Positions 32,359 through 41,289 of a stretch of DNA of 64,000 nt are shown one piece after another (position 1 is the first letter of the stretch; each line of letters opens with the position of its first letter). The stretch comes from Nitrospirota bacterium (GTDB lineage: Bacteria > Nitrospirota > Leptospirillia > Leptospirillales > Leptospirillaceae), in contig JAJZHW010000001.1 of NCBI GenBank assembly GCA_021810805.1, forward strand, positions 186,001 to 250,000. The letters run 5' to 3'. A program made the position numbers and the translations under genes. The notes under the pieces were generated by a model. It worked only from the letters and a program-made list of their open reading frames with translations. It searched no databases and was not told where the DNA came from.

Positions 32359-33987
32359 ATGGCAAAACAGATGGTTTACAGTGACGAAGCCCGGAGTGCC
32401 GTTCTTCGTGGCGTGACGGCTCTGGCCGATGCCGTGAAGGTGACCCTTGGACCCAAGGGGCGCAATGCGGTCATCGACAAGAAGTTCGGCGCCCCCACCA
32501 TCACCAAGGATGGTGTGACTGTGGCAAAAGAGGTCGAGCTCAAGGATCCCTATGAGAACATGGGCGCCCAGCTGGTGAAGGAAGTGGCCTCGAAGACCAG
32601 CGATATCGCCGGAGACGGAACCACCACCGCCACCGTTCTTGCCCACGCGATCTATCGCGAAGGCGTGAAGAACGTTACGGCTGGCGCGAACTCCATGGAC
32701 ATCAAGCGGGGAATCGATCTTGCCGTCTCTGCGGTTATTGAGGAGCTCAAGAAGCTCAGCAAGCCCTGTCAGGACAAGAAGGAAATTGCCCAGATTGCCA
32801 CGATTTCAGCGAATAACGATTCTGAAATTGGCCGCCTCATCGCCGATGCGATGGACAAGGTGGGCAAGGACGGGGTGATCACCGTGGAAGAGGCAAAGAG
32901 CATGTCGACCTCTCTCGATGTTGTCGAGGGTATGCAGTTTGACCGCGGCTATGTCTCTCCCTATTTCGTTACCGACCAGGAGCGGATGGAAGTTGTCCTC
33001 GACAATCCCTACATCCTGATCCACGAGAAGAAGATCAGCAACATGAAGGATCTTTTGCCGATCCTCGAGCAGATTGCCAAGATGGGTCGTCCCCTGCTCA
33101 TCATTGCCGAAGAGGTTGAGGGAGAGGCTCTTGCGACCCTCGTGGTCAACAAGCTTCGTGGCACCCTGAACGTTGCCGCGGTGAAGGCTCCCGGCTTCGG
33201 TGACCGCAGAAAGGCCATGCTCGAAGACATCGCCGTGCTTACCAGCGGAACGATGATTGCGGAAGACCTTGGCCTCAAGCTTGAGAACGTGAAGCTCTCC
33301 GACCTCGGACGGGCGAAGCGCGTTTCCATCGACAAAGACAATACCACCATCGTCGAAGGGGCGGGCGAGCATGCCAAGATCCAGGCCCGGGTGAAGCAGA
33401 TCAAGGCCCAGATCGAAGAGTCCACCTCCGATTACGATCGGGAGAAGCTTCAGGAGCGCCTTGCAAAGATCGTCGGCGGAGTTGCCGTGATCAATGTGGG
33501 TGCTGCCACCGAAACCGAAATGAAGGAAAAGAAGGCCCGCGTCGAGGATGCCCTCCACGCCACCAAGGCAGCTGTCGAGGAAGGAATCGTTCCCGGCGGC
33601 GGTGTGGCACTTCTCCGCTCCTCGGCCGTCCTTGATCACCTCAAGGCCGAAGGCGACCAGAAGATCGGCGTCAACATCATCAAGCGGGCGCTCGAAGAGC
33701 CGCTCCGTCAGATCTCTCACAATGCGGGCCTCGAAGGCTCGGTGGTTCTCCAGAAGGTTCGTTCGGAGAAGGGCTCCATGGGCTTTGATGCCGCCACCGA
33801 AACCTATGTGGACATGATTCAGGCCGGAATCATCGACCCGACCAAGGTCACCCGGAGCGCGCTCCAGAATGCCGCCTCCGTGTCCGGTTTGCTTCTGACC
33901 ACCGAGGTCATGATCTGCGATATCCCCGAGAAGGAAGCCAAGGGTCCGGCCATGCCCGGCGCCGGCGGCATGGGGGACATGTACTAA
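32359..33987 (+). CDS. groL: Chaperonin GroEL
   Basis: 542 aa. [31 protein letters not shown] and [14 protein letters not shown] (ATP site) are diagnostic; apical and intermediate domains are complete, and the flexible tail is short ([11 protein letters not shown]) with one GGM unit. Folds cytosolic proteins with GroES. AGGAGG Shine-Dalgarno. Strong terminator downstream. Confidence 0.99.
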   Translation: MAKQMVYSDEARSAVLRGVTALADAVKVTLGPKGRNAVIDKKFGAPTITKDGVTVAKEVELKDPYENMGAQLVKEVASKTSDIAGDGTTTATVLAHAIYREGVKNVTAGANSMDIKRGIDLAVSAVIEELKKLSKPCQDKKEIAQIATISANNDSEIGRLIADAMDKVGKDGVITVEEAKSMSTSLDVVEGMQFDRGYVSPYFVTDQERMEVVLDNPYILIHEKKISNMKDLLPILEQIAKMGRPLLIIAEEVEGEALATLVVNKLRGTLNVAAVKAPGFGDRRKAMLEDIAVLTSGTMIAEDLGLKLENVKLSDLGRAKRVSIDKDNTTIVEGAGEHAKIQARVKQIKAQIEESTSDYDREKLQERLAKIVGGVAVINVGAATETEMKEKKARVEDALHATKAAVEEGIVPGGGVALLRSSAVLDHLKAEGDQKIGVNIIKRALEEPLRQISHNAGLEGSVVLQKVRSEKGSMGFDAATETYVDMIQAGIIDPTKVTRSALQNAASVSGLLLTTEVMICDIPEKEAKGPAMPGAGGMGDMY

Positions 33988-34005
33988 GAGTCTCCGCACT
34001 ACGGG

Positions 34006-34033
34006 AAGGGGGGCTTTGGCCCCCCTTTTTTTT
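34006..34033 (+). terminator. Rho-independent terminator of groSL
   Basis: AAGGGGGGC-TTTG-GCCCCCCTTTTTTTT, 18 nt after the groL stop. Confidence 0.93.
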
Positions 34034-34236
34034 ATTTTACTTCGTGAGACCCGGAAAATAGGGCCGGAAAGTAGGAAAAGATCGGCGGTCGCCCCTTTGC
34101 ATGCCTTCCCCTTGGGATCCCGGATCGTGTAGAATATCGGGATACAAGAACCCGAGGGATGCCGGTCGGCTGATCAATGAGCCAATGTTCCGACAGGGAT
34201 CCATTTGGCTCTCCACCTTAAAGAAGGAGTTTGTGA

Positions 34237-34569
34237 ATGAGTGCAAATGTTGCGGAAATCACCACTGCAGAATGGGACAAGAAGGTACTTGAGTCGAAGG
34301 GCCTCGTGATGGTGGACTTTTGGGCTCCCTGGTGCGGCCCGTGCCGGATGGTGGCTCCCGTGGTTGACGAGCTGGCCGAAGAGTACAAGGGACGGGTCTC
34401 CTTCATGAAGCTCAATACCGATGACAATCAGGAAATTGCAGTGCGCTACCAGGTGATGGGGATTCCGACCCTGATCTTCTTCAAGGACGGAAAGATCGTC
34501 AGCAAGCTGGTGGGTGCGCAGAGCAAGAAGACCTTTAAGGACAAGATCGAAGAGATTCTGGCGGCCTGA
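34237..34569 (+). CDS. trxA: Thioredoxin
   Basis: 110 aa. [24 protein letters not shown] carries the WCGPC site (C33, C36), and [13 protein letters not shown] supplies the cis-Pro. General cytoplasmic disulfide reductase. AAGGAG lies 8 nt before the ATG. recN follows 4 nt after its stop, probably co-transcribed. The 200 nt upstream of trxA hold no gene I can support; a TAGAAT at about 34130 lacks a matching -35. Confidence 0.97.
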   Translation: MSANVAEITTAEWDKKVLESKGLVMVDFWAPWCGPCRMVAPVVDELAEEYKGRVSFMKLNTDDNQEIAVRYQVMGIPTLIFFKDGKIVSKLVGAQSKKTFKDKIEEILAA

Positions 34570-34573
34570 CCGC

Positions 34574-36226
34574 GTGCTCTCACATCTTCGCGTGGCAGCG
34601 TTTGCCACGATTCGCGAGATTTCTCTTTCATTCGACAGGGGGCTCACCGTCATCACCGGAGAAACCGGGGCCGGGAAGTCCCTTCTTGTCGACGCCCTTT
34701 CTTTGATTGCCGGTCAGAAACCCCGTAATCTCTCCCTTCGCCCCGGAAGCTCCGAGGCTGTCGTCGAGGCCTCCTTTACCCCCCTCAACTCCCCCGTTCC
34801 CGAAACCCTTTCCGATATCCTGACCCCCGATGACGATATCGTGATCCGGCGCATCATTGCTCCCAATGGCCGCCTTCGTCAGACGGTGAACGGTCAGACG
34901 GTCTCCACCTCCCAGCTCTCCGCTCTGGTTCTTCGTCTGTTTGACCTTGTCGGACAGGGAGAGAGCCTTCGAATGAGCGGAGGAGAGAACCACCGTCAGT
35001 TTCTCGACGAATACGCCGGAACGACCCCCCTGGCGGCCGACTATGAGCGACTGCGCCGGGAGATCCTGGCAAAGCGCCGGGAGCGGCAGGAGATTCTCGA
35101 GAGAAAGGCAAATCTTGATCGCTCCCTGTCAGAGTGGCGTGAGCGGCAGGAGGATGCCCATCTGCTTTCAGGGCGTCCTGGAGAGTTCCTCGAGCTCTCT
35201 GCCACCCTGTCGGCACAACTGAACCTTCAGGAGATTCTCCAGTCCGCAAGTCGCGCCTACCAAATGCTGAGCGAGGATGAGGAAAGCGTTCTGGTCCATC
35301 TCGGTCGGGTAGGAAACGAAATCGACCATATTCTGGGATTCGATCCGGCCGTTCAGCCCTTCCGGGATCGATTGGGGGAGGCCCGGGAGATCCTGAAGGA
35401 CGTGGCTGGGGAGCTTCGACATTATCAGGAGGGTCTCGAGATTGATCCCGGGCAGCTGGAGACGTTGGAGAGTCGCTTTTCCCTCTATCGGAGGCTGGCT
35501 CAAAAATACCATGTCCGTCCGGAGGATCTCGTGGACCTTCTCGAAGAATCGGGGGGAGGTGACCCGGAGGCCATCGACCGGGAACTTGAGGCCTTTGACC
35601 GGGAGCTGGCGTCACTTCAGAACACATTGAGGGAGACCGGCCAGGACCTTTCATCAAGACGAAAAAAGACGGCCGGAGGCTTTGCAGAGGCGGTGAAGGA
35701 GTCCTTGCGGCGGCTCAGGATCGATCATCCCTCCTTCACCGTCTCGCTGGTCCCCTACGAGGGGGATCTTGGGGGAGCCTTCGGCCCTGAGCAGGTGGAG
35801 TTTCTCTTTTCGGCCAACCCGGGAATGCCGGAAAAGCCCTTGGGTCAGGTGGCCTCGGGAGGGGAGACCTCCAGAGTTCTGTTGGCGATTACCCGGGCGT
35901 TGGCCGACAAGGATCCTGTCCCCACACTGATCTTCGATGAAATCGACTCCGGAATCGGTGGAGAGGTGGGCGAGGTTTTAGGAGACCTTCTTCGGGAAAT
36001 CGGACAGACCCGACAGGTCATCTCCATTACCCATCTTCACCAGGTGGCTCGGAAGGGTGAACATCACATTCTCGTGGAGAAGGTCTCGGACAAGGACGAT
36101 ACAACTTCCCGGGCGTTTTTCGTCGAGGGGGAGGGCCGGGTTCGGGAGATCGCCCGGATGCTCGGAGGGGAAAAGATCTCCCCCTCCGCCCTGTCGATTG
36201 CCCGGGACCTCCTCGCTCATCCCTGA
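34574..36226 (+). CDS. recN: DNA repair protein RecN
   Basis: 550 aa, SMC-like. GTG 34574 starts MLSHLRVAAFATIREISLSFDRGLTVITGETGAGKS (Walker A 29-36). Central coiled coil flanks a hinge-like middle, and the C-terminal half has LGQVASGGETSRVLLAI (signature) and PTLIFDEIDSGIGGEVGEVLG (Walker B). ISITHLHQVA closes the ATPase. Acts in double-strand-break repair. The ORF-track start at 34514 lies within trxA. Confidence 0.96.
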   Translation: MLSHLRVAAFATIREISLSFDRGLTVITGETGAGKSLLVDALSLIAGQKPRNLSLRPGSSEAVVEASFTPLNSPVPETLSDILTPDDDIVIRRIIAPNGRLRQTVNGQTVSTSQLSALVLRLFDLVGQGESLRMSGGENHRQFLDEYAGTTPLAADYERLRREILAKRRERQEILERKANLDRSLSEWRERQEDAHLLSGRPGEFLELSATLSAQLNLQEILQSASRAYQMLSEDEESVLVHLGRVGNEIDHILGFDPAVQPFRDRLGEAREILKDVAGELRHYQEGLEIDPGQLETLESRFSLYRRLAQKYHVRPEDLVDLLEESGGGDPEAIDRELEAFDRELASLQNTLRETGQDLSSRRKKTAGGFAEAVKESLRRLRIDHPSFTVSLVPYEGDLGGAFGPEQVEFLFSANPGMPEKPLGQVASGGETSRVLLAITRALADKDPVPTLIFDEIDSGIGGEVGEVLGDLLREIGQTRQVISITHLHQVARKGEHHILVEKVSDKDDTTSRAFFVEGEGRVREIARMLGGEKISPSALSIARDLLAHP

Positions 36227-36302
36227 GATTCTCCTCTCGCTTTTATCCTGACCAAGTCCCATAAATAGGGTATGAACACCGGACGAATCTTCCTGTAGTC
36301 TG

Positions 36303-36872
36303 GTGGGCATGAAAATCTTCGGCAAAATTCTCGATGCGACGATTCTCGAGACGATCCGGACGGAGGCGGATTTGGCCGTCTTCCGGAGCGCCATGGCGCG
36401 GAGGATCTGCGAAACGCTGGGATGGAAGGGCGCGGAACGGGAAGCCCCAGGAGAGGCCCGCCAGCTGGGCAACGACCATCGTCTGGAAGCCTGCCTGGCG
36501 ATCGATATGGTGGTAGCCTGGAGGCTCTTCCCTCTGACGAAGCTGGGACGGGAGACCCCCGAGGCGGCGAAGCCGGTCTTTTTCGAAGAGGCGGAATGGA
36601 AAGCCTTGTACATGGACAACTTCCACAGCAAAAAACCCGACCCTCCGGAAATACCTCCCACCCTTCGGGCGGCGACCCGGATGGTGGCCAAGAGGGGGGG
36701 CTTCCTGGGAGGCAAAGGGGACGGAGAGCCGGGAACCGAAGTGCTGTGGAAGGGGCTTCAGTCGATCGAGAATGTCGCCAGAATTTTGGGAAATTCTGGA
36801 AAAGATGAAGAGAGCCGGTCCCACATCTTTGGTGCTCAAGCGTCCTGCGCGCAAAGGGACGGATGGCTGTAA
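36303..36872 (+). pseudogene. Decayed IS4/Tn5-type transposase 3' end, copy A
   Basis: The 189-codon frame contains ARQLGNDHRLEACLAIDMVVAWRLF, VFFEEAEWKALYM and RGGFLGGKGDGEPGTEVLWKGLQ, which is the C-terminal dimerisation part of Tn5-like IS4-family transposases. The N-terminal RNase H-fold catalytic domain (DDE) is missing, so it cannot transpose. The first 40 residues (MGMKIFGKILDATILETIRTE) are not recognisable. No terminal inverted repeats seen. Confidence 0.75.
36545..36840 (+). repeat. Direct repeat, copy A (pairs with 38065-38359)
   Basis: About 296 nt that recur 1520 nt downstream at high identity by eye, e.g. the shared block TTTTTCGAAGAGGCGGAATG. Both copies are parts of the same transposase remnant. 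Confidence 0.9.
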
Positions 36873-37008
36873 AGGCCGGGGAGGCGGCAGTTCGCCACCC
36901 GCGACCCCGGAGAGGAGATCCCGCGCATCTTCGGGAAGGTCCGCAATTCGCAAAGCCGGATCTTTGCCGGACAGGAAAAGAAGGGGCGCCTTCGTCGAGG
37001 GACCCCTC

Positions 37009-37356
37009 TCAGGGCGTCCCTCCGCTTCGAGGCTTTTGAAAAGACGGGCGCCTCTCTGCCGAAGGGAGACGAAGCGAACGCTCGCTCCGCCAGATGCGGA
37101 CGATTCTCACTCTTTGGGGATTGCGCCGGTATACGAGACGAAATGGGGGGTGAACAACTTCACGCAGAAGGGACCGGTCAAATTCGGGAACAACACGCCC
37201 CATGTCGGGGTGGTCGACCAGGGATTGGAGGCGCTGGAAAATCTCCGCCACGAGCCGCACCTCGACATCAGGAACCCCTTGGTCGGCATACCAGGTTCGA
37301 ACAGCCTCGAGATCGCGAATGGCAGATTCAGCAAAACTGATGGTCACCAAAGCCAT
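37009..37356 (-). CDS. ParE/RelE-family toxin
   Basis: 115 aa. MALVTISFAESAIRDLEAVRTWYADQGVPDVEVRLVAEIFQRLQSLVDHPDMGRVVPEF and LLREVVHPPFRLVYRRNPQRVRIVRIWRSERSL follow the RelE/ParE beta-sheet toxin pattern, including the basic C-terminal strand. Located 8 nt after the Phd/YefM-like antitoxin. Whether it cleaves mRNA or poisons gyrase cannot be told. The C-terminal 15 residues are Pro/Ser/Arg-rich and may be an extension. Its 3' end adjoins unexplained sequence next to the transposase remnant. Confidence 0.85.
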   Translation of the reverse strand: MALVTISFAESAIRDLEAVRTWYADQGVPDVEVRLVAEIFQRLQSLVDHPDMGRVVPEFDRSLLREVVHPPFRLVYRRNPQRVRIVRIWRSERSLRLPSAERRPSFQKPRSGGTP

Positions 37357-37364
37357 GGGACGAC

Positions 37365-37631
37365 TTACAGACCGAGCCGTGCCCTGGCGTCCTCGATGGC
37401 TATATCGCGCCCCGCGTCCAGGTCAGCAAGACCAGTGATTACAGCACGCATGAAGGAGAGCTCTTCCTGGACTTTTTCATAATCGGCGACCGACTGGACG
37501 ACGGCAACTCCCCGACCTCGGCTGGTCAGCAACACGGGCCGGTGTGATTCGGCGGCATGCTTCACCACACGCCCCGGGTTCACCTTCAAATCCGTCAATG
37601 GAACCAAGTCTTCGGAAAATTTGATCGTCAT
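37365..37631 (-). CDS. Phd/YefM-family antitoxin
   Basis: 88 aa. DLVPLTDLKVNPGRVVKHAAESHRPVLLTSRGRGVAVVQSVADYEKVQEE is the Phd/YefM dimerisation and DNA-binding fold; the C-terminal acidic helix (LDAGRDIAIEDARARLGL) is the toxin-neutralising part. GGAG lies 5 nt before the ATG on the minus strand. As in other modules it should autorepress its promoter (37664-37692). Confidence 0.9.
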   Translation of the reverse strand: MTIKFSEDLVPLTDLKVNPGRVVKHAAESHRPVLLTSRGRGVAVVQSVADYEKVQEELSFMRAVITGLADLDAGRDIAIEDARARLGL

Positions 37632-37663
37632 AACGTCTCCACAAAGGATGATATTGAGTCCTT

Positions 37664-37692
37664 AAAATAGCACCTGTTCAACGGTCTTACAA
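37664..37692 (-). promoter_or_regulatory. Promoter of the toxin-antitoxin module
   Basis: Read on the minus strand: TTGTAA, 17-nt spacer, TATTTT, about 33 nt upstream of the antitoxin ATG. Confidence 0.6.
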
Positions 37693-37868
37693 GAGGTCGC
37701 GAGGCAGGTGCGGTCTGATTTTTGACCAATTTCTGAAGCCGTGACAATCTTTCGTGAGGGCAGGCTTCTCTTGAACCCTCTTCCCACAGAAGGGCGGGGC
37801 GAAGAGATCCGGTCTCTCCCGGACACATCTTATGCGCCGGAGGGGATAATCGGTATCGGGATGAGAGA

Positions 37869-38060
37869 ACCGTTCAATCGGGTCCACAATCCAACGGGAA
37901 GCTGGAACGGTTTCACAAGACCCTCAAGTCTGAATGTGTGCGGACCACAGCCCTGGGCGAATAAGAGGAAGTCCAAAATATCATCGGGGCGTACGGTCAG
38001 GACTACAACCAGGAGCGCCTCCATTCCGCTCTCCGCGATTTGACTCCTTCGGGTGACCGC
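37869..38060 (+). pseudogene. IS3-family transposase C-terminal fragment with an in-frame stop
   Basis: In this frame: SGPQSNGKLERFHKTLKSE, then an in-frame TAA after TTALGE, then EEVQNIIGAYGQDYNQERLHSALRDLTP. This is the end of an IS3-type (rve) integrase domain including the region of the catalytic Glu helix. Truncated at the 5' side, interrupted by the stop, and abutting transposase copy B. The ORF track misses it because of the stop. Confidence 0.8.
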
Positions 38061-38061
38061 A

Positions 38062-38371
38062 GATGGGACGGGAGATCCCCGAGGCGCCGTGTACGGTCTT
38101 TTTCGAAGAGGCGGAATGGAAAGCCTTGTCCATGGACATCTTCCACAGCAAAAAACCCGAACCTCCGGAAACACCTCCCACGCTCCGGGCGGCGACCCGG
38201 AGGGTGGCTGAGAGGGGCGGCTTCCTGGGAGGCAAAGGGGACGGAGAGCCGGGAACCGAAGTGCCGTGGAGGGGCTCCAGTCGCTCGAGAATGTCGACAG
38301 AATTTTGGGAAACTCTGGGAAAGATGAAGAGGGCCGGTCCCACATCTCCGGGGCTCAAGTGTCGAAGATAG
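38062..38371 (+). pseudogene. Decayed IS4/Tn5-type transposase 3' end, copy B
   Basis: MGREIPEAPCTVFFEEAEWKALSMD and RGGFLGGKGDGEPGTEVPW match copy A. A 1-nt deletion after that (GTGGAGGGG versus GTGGAAGGGG in A) shifts the rest (GLQSLENVDRILGNSGKDEE) into another frame. A short relic only. Confidence 0.75.
38065..38359 (+). repeat. Direct repeat, copy B (pairs with 36545-36840)
   Basis: Second copy, same orientation, net one nucleotide shorter. The two copies flank the toxin-antitoxin genes and the IS3 fragment, so homologous recombination between them could delete about 1.5 kb. Confidence 0.9.
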
Positions 38372-38455
38372 GGGGAAAGGTCAGGCTTTTCCCCTTTCTT
38401 ATCCTCTTGCTCCTCCCAAGCCCCCTCCGGACTTCGCCGGTCGGGCTTCCCCCGC

Positions 38456-41197
38456 TTACTGCCGTTCCAGTGCCTTCAGGATCTTCTGGACCCGATCGCC
38501 AAAAAGGGAGAGATCTCCCTTTTTCATGGCCTCTTCTGCCTCCCGACCCAGCCGCCTGAGCCGCGTCAATCCCGTTTCCGACTGCGTTGATCTTCCCGGC
38601 CTTCCCGATGTTTCCAGTGCCACAGAAGGGGCTCCCGAAAAGAGGGCCTCGAGGGCTGACGCCAAGGTTTTTTTCATGACGACCCGATCTCCCATGGAGA
38701 CGATCACCCGCCGAAGCTCCGGGAGAGATCCCGGACTGGTGGCCGCGAGATAGAGGGGTTCCACATAGAGGAGCGACTGGGCGACGGGGATGATGAGAAG
38801 TGTCCCTCTGACCACATGAGATCCCTGTTGGTTCCAGAGGGTCAGCTGCTTGGAAATCGGTCCCTGCTGATCAATCCGTGCCTCGATCTGGTTGGGGCCG
38901 TAGACGAGGCGTTCCTTGGGGGAGCGATAGATGCGAAGTTCGCCCATGTGTCCCCGGTCCTGTCGCCCGACGAGCCAGGCGGAGAGATTGTCCCGGTGGG
39001 CGGGGGTGTAGGGGAGCATCATGACATACTCTTCCTGGCTCTCCCCGGGAAGGCGCAGGACCATATAGTAGGGCGCCAGGGGGCGAGCGTCCCGGGTTGC
39101 CAGCGACCAGAGGTCTTCCCGATTGAAGAAGACCTGGGGGTCCGTCATGTGGTAGGCGGCGAGAACGCTCGCCTGAAGGGAGAAGAGTGCCGGGGGAAAT
39201 CTCAGGTGGGGAGCCACCTCTGCCGGAAGTTCCGACAACGGAGAAAAGAGCGAGGGAAAGCTTTTTCGGTAGGCTGCCAGAATGGGGTCTGAGGGATCGG
39301 TCACGTAAAAGTGGGCCATCCCGGTCTTGGGATCGATCAGGACCTTCACGGGATTTCTGATGTAGTTGACCTCCCCCTTCCAGGAGGCCAAGGCCTTCCG
39401 ATGTCCCCCCTGGAAGAGGCGGCGCACATGGAAAAATCCCCGAGAGGCCGAAATCATCGTCGCGTTGGGGTAGTGCCGGGAGGTGGTGTAGGCGTCCATC
39501 ATCCACAGGAGACGTCCCTGGGGGCCAATGATGGGAACCACGTCGGGGTCGAGGGAGAGAAAGGGCGCCAGCCTGTGAACGATGTCGAAGATATTCCGGT
39601 GAACCAGAATGCGACTGTTCGGGGTAATGGCACTGGAAAGAAAGATCTTCAGCGTCCCGTACTCATAAGAGTAGAGAAGCCGTCGCAGAGGGTCCGAGAG
39701 TCGAATGCCCCCCTGGGCATCGTAATGGTTGGAGATGTTCTGTCGACCCTTGGGGTAGTCGAACTCCGGGATCCGGGTGTTGACGATGGCATAGGGAGAG
39801 GCCTGATCGCCGTAGTAGATCCGGGAGTGAAGGAGGGAGAGCGGGACGGAGGCTTGGGGAGGAATATCCCGGAGCCAGAATTCGGGAAGCCCTTCGTTGG
39901 TGACCCGATTGACCGGAGACATGATGAGTCCGTGGCCATGGGTATAGGTCAGGTGCACATTGATCCAGTTGGGGCTCGGAAGGTTGGGGTAGGAGATCTC
40001 CCGGGGAGCGACAAGCACCTGCCGGAGAGAGCCGTCAATCATGTAGCGGTCGGGGGCCAGGATGGGGAAGGTATAGTAGGTCCGGATCTGCTGGAGCTGA
40101 CGGACCGTGGTCAGCATCGGTCGGTGATCCCAGAGGCGGATGTTCCGGACCGTGGCCATGTTGCGGGTGATGTCCTCCGGTGTCAGATCGGAGAGGCTCG
40201 CGATTCGCTCGGACTTGCCCCGATCGATGCCGAAGGCCTTGCGGGTGGCTTCGATATTGTTCCCGATAAAGGGCTTCTCCTGGTTGAACTGATTGGGAAG
40301 AACCACGAAACGGGAGAGCCCCCAAGGGTAGATCACCAGCCCTGCGACCCAGAGCGTCCCTGCCGTCATGGCCAGAGTTTTTGAGAAGATCTTCTTTTCC
40401 CGAAAGCTTTCAACGAGGAGTGCCAGCGCCAGAAGGGCCAAAGTCACGGCCAGGAGAGTCGAGACGGGAATCCGGGCATGGAGATCGGTGTAGGAGGCTC
40501 CGGAAAATCCCTGATGGCTTGAGAGAAGGGTTCGGGTTCGCGCCAGCAGAGCTTCGAGAGAGAGAATGGCCGAGATTCCCGCCAGACAGTGGAGGAGGGG
40601 GCGAAGCAGTGTCGGATCGAGTCGAACCGTTCCCTCGCCCAAAATGACCCGTCGGGAGAGAAGCCCCACGACCCCGGCCAGGAGGGCCGCAATGAGGAAG
40701 GCTTCAAGGGTCAGGGAGATGATCTCGTCGTAGAGGGGAAGATGAAAGAGGTAAAACGCCAGGGGGAGGTGGAGGATCGGATCCCTCTCCGGCGTGGCGG
40801 GGGCGTTGACGGCGGCCAGAAGACGGAGCGCATTCCCTGTGCTCGAGTAGGGGAGGGCGAGAAAGAGCGAGAGAAAAAGAAGAAGAGTCTCCGAGGCCCG
40901 ACGAATGGAGGAGCCCTCCAAGGTCAGGGGCGGAGGACCCCCTGGAATCCTGCGTCCCAGTGAGAGGGAGGGGGTTCCTCGAAGAAGGGGTCTCAAAATG
41001 ATCGTAAAAATGATAAAAAACAGCAGGAAGGCCCCGGCAAGGATCTCCCCCCGGACCTCGAGGATCTTCAGATAGACGATCGCCTGATGGTTTGAGGAGA
41101 ACCAGAGGAGGCGGGCCCAAAGATCAAGGAGGGTCTGACTCCCAAAATAGAGGAGGGTAACGAGGGCGAGGACCGCAAGCGGCCATTTCTGACGCAT
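38456..41197 (-). CDS. UPF0182 family membrane protein
   Basis: 913 aa. Seven or so hydrophobic segments occupy the first 300 residues, followed by a large extracytoplasmic region. Hallmark family strings are visible: QLQQIRTYYTFPILAPDRYMIDG, WINVHLTYTHGHGLIMSPVNRVTNEGLPEFWLRDIPP, and FFHVRRLFQGGHRKALASW. The molecular function of UPF0182 is unknown. It is the last gene of the minus-strand run that begins with speD, 93 nt after the decarboxylase; whether it is co-transcribed with the polyamine genes is open. Confidence 0.93.
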   Translation of the reverse strand: MRQKWPLAVLALVTLLYFGSQTLLDLWARLLWFSSNHQAIVYLKILEVRGEILAGAFLLFFIIFTIILRPLLRGTPSLSLGRRIPGGPPPLTLEGSSIRRASETLLLFLSLFLALPYSSTGNALRLLAAVNAPATPERDPILHLPLAFYLFHLPLYDEIISLTLEAFLIAALLAGVVGLLSRRVILGEGTVRLDPTLLRPLLHCLAGISAILSLEALLARTRTLLSSHQGFSGASYTDLHARIPVSTLLAVTLALLALALLVESFREKKIFSKTLAMTAGTLWVAGLVIYPWGLSRFVVLPNQFNQEKPFIGNNIEATRKAFGIDRGKSERIASLSDLTPEDITRNMATVRNIRLWDHRPMLTTVRQLQQIRTYYTFPILAPDRYMIDGSLRQVLVAPREISYPNLPSPNWINVHLTYTHGHGLIMSPVNRVTNEGLPEFWLRDIPPQASVPLSLLHSRIYYGDQASPYAIVNTRIPEFDYPKGRQNISNHYDAQGGIRLSDPLRRLLYSYEYGTLKIFLSSAITPNSRILVHRNIFDIVHRLAPFLSLDPDVVPIIGPQGRLLWMMDAYTTSRHYPNATMISASRGFFHVRRLFQGGHRKALASWKGEVNYIRNPVKVLIDPKTGMAHFYVTDPSDPILAAYRKSFPSLFSPLSELPAEVAPHLRFPPALFSLQASVLAAYHMTDPQVFFNREDLWSLATRDARPLAPYYMVLRLPGESQEEYVMMLPYTPAHRDNLSAWLVGRQDRGHMGELRIYRSPKERLVYGPNQIEARIDQQGPISKQLTLWNQQGSHVVRGTLLIIPVAQSLLYVEPLYLAATSPGSLPELRRVIVSMGDRVVMKKTLASALEALFSGAPSVALETSGRPGRSTQSETGLTRLRRLGREAEEAMKKGDLSLFGDRVQKILKALERQ

Positions 41198-41289
41198 GGA
41201 TGAACTCCTGGGGAAAGGGAAGAGCTGTCTCTCTCTTCATTCTCCTCGTCTTCGGCCAGCTATTCAATGGGGAAAGGGAAGGGGGAGAG

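Noticed and set aside
36243-36953. 236-codon minus-strand frame opposite transposase copy A
   Set aside because: The plus strand carries clear transposase homology; the reverse frame is a shadow.
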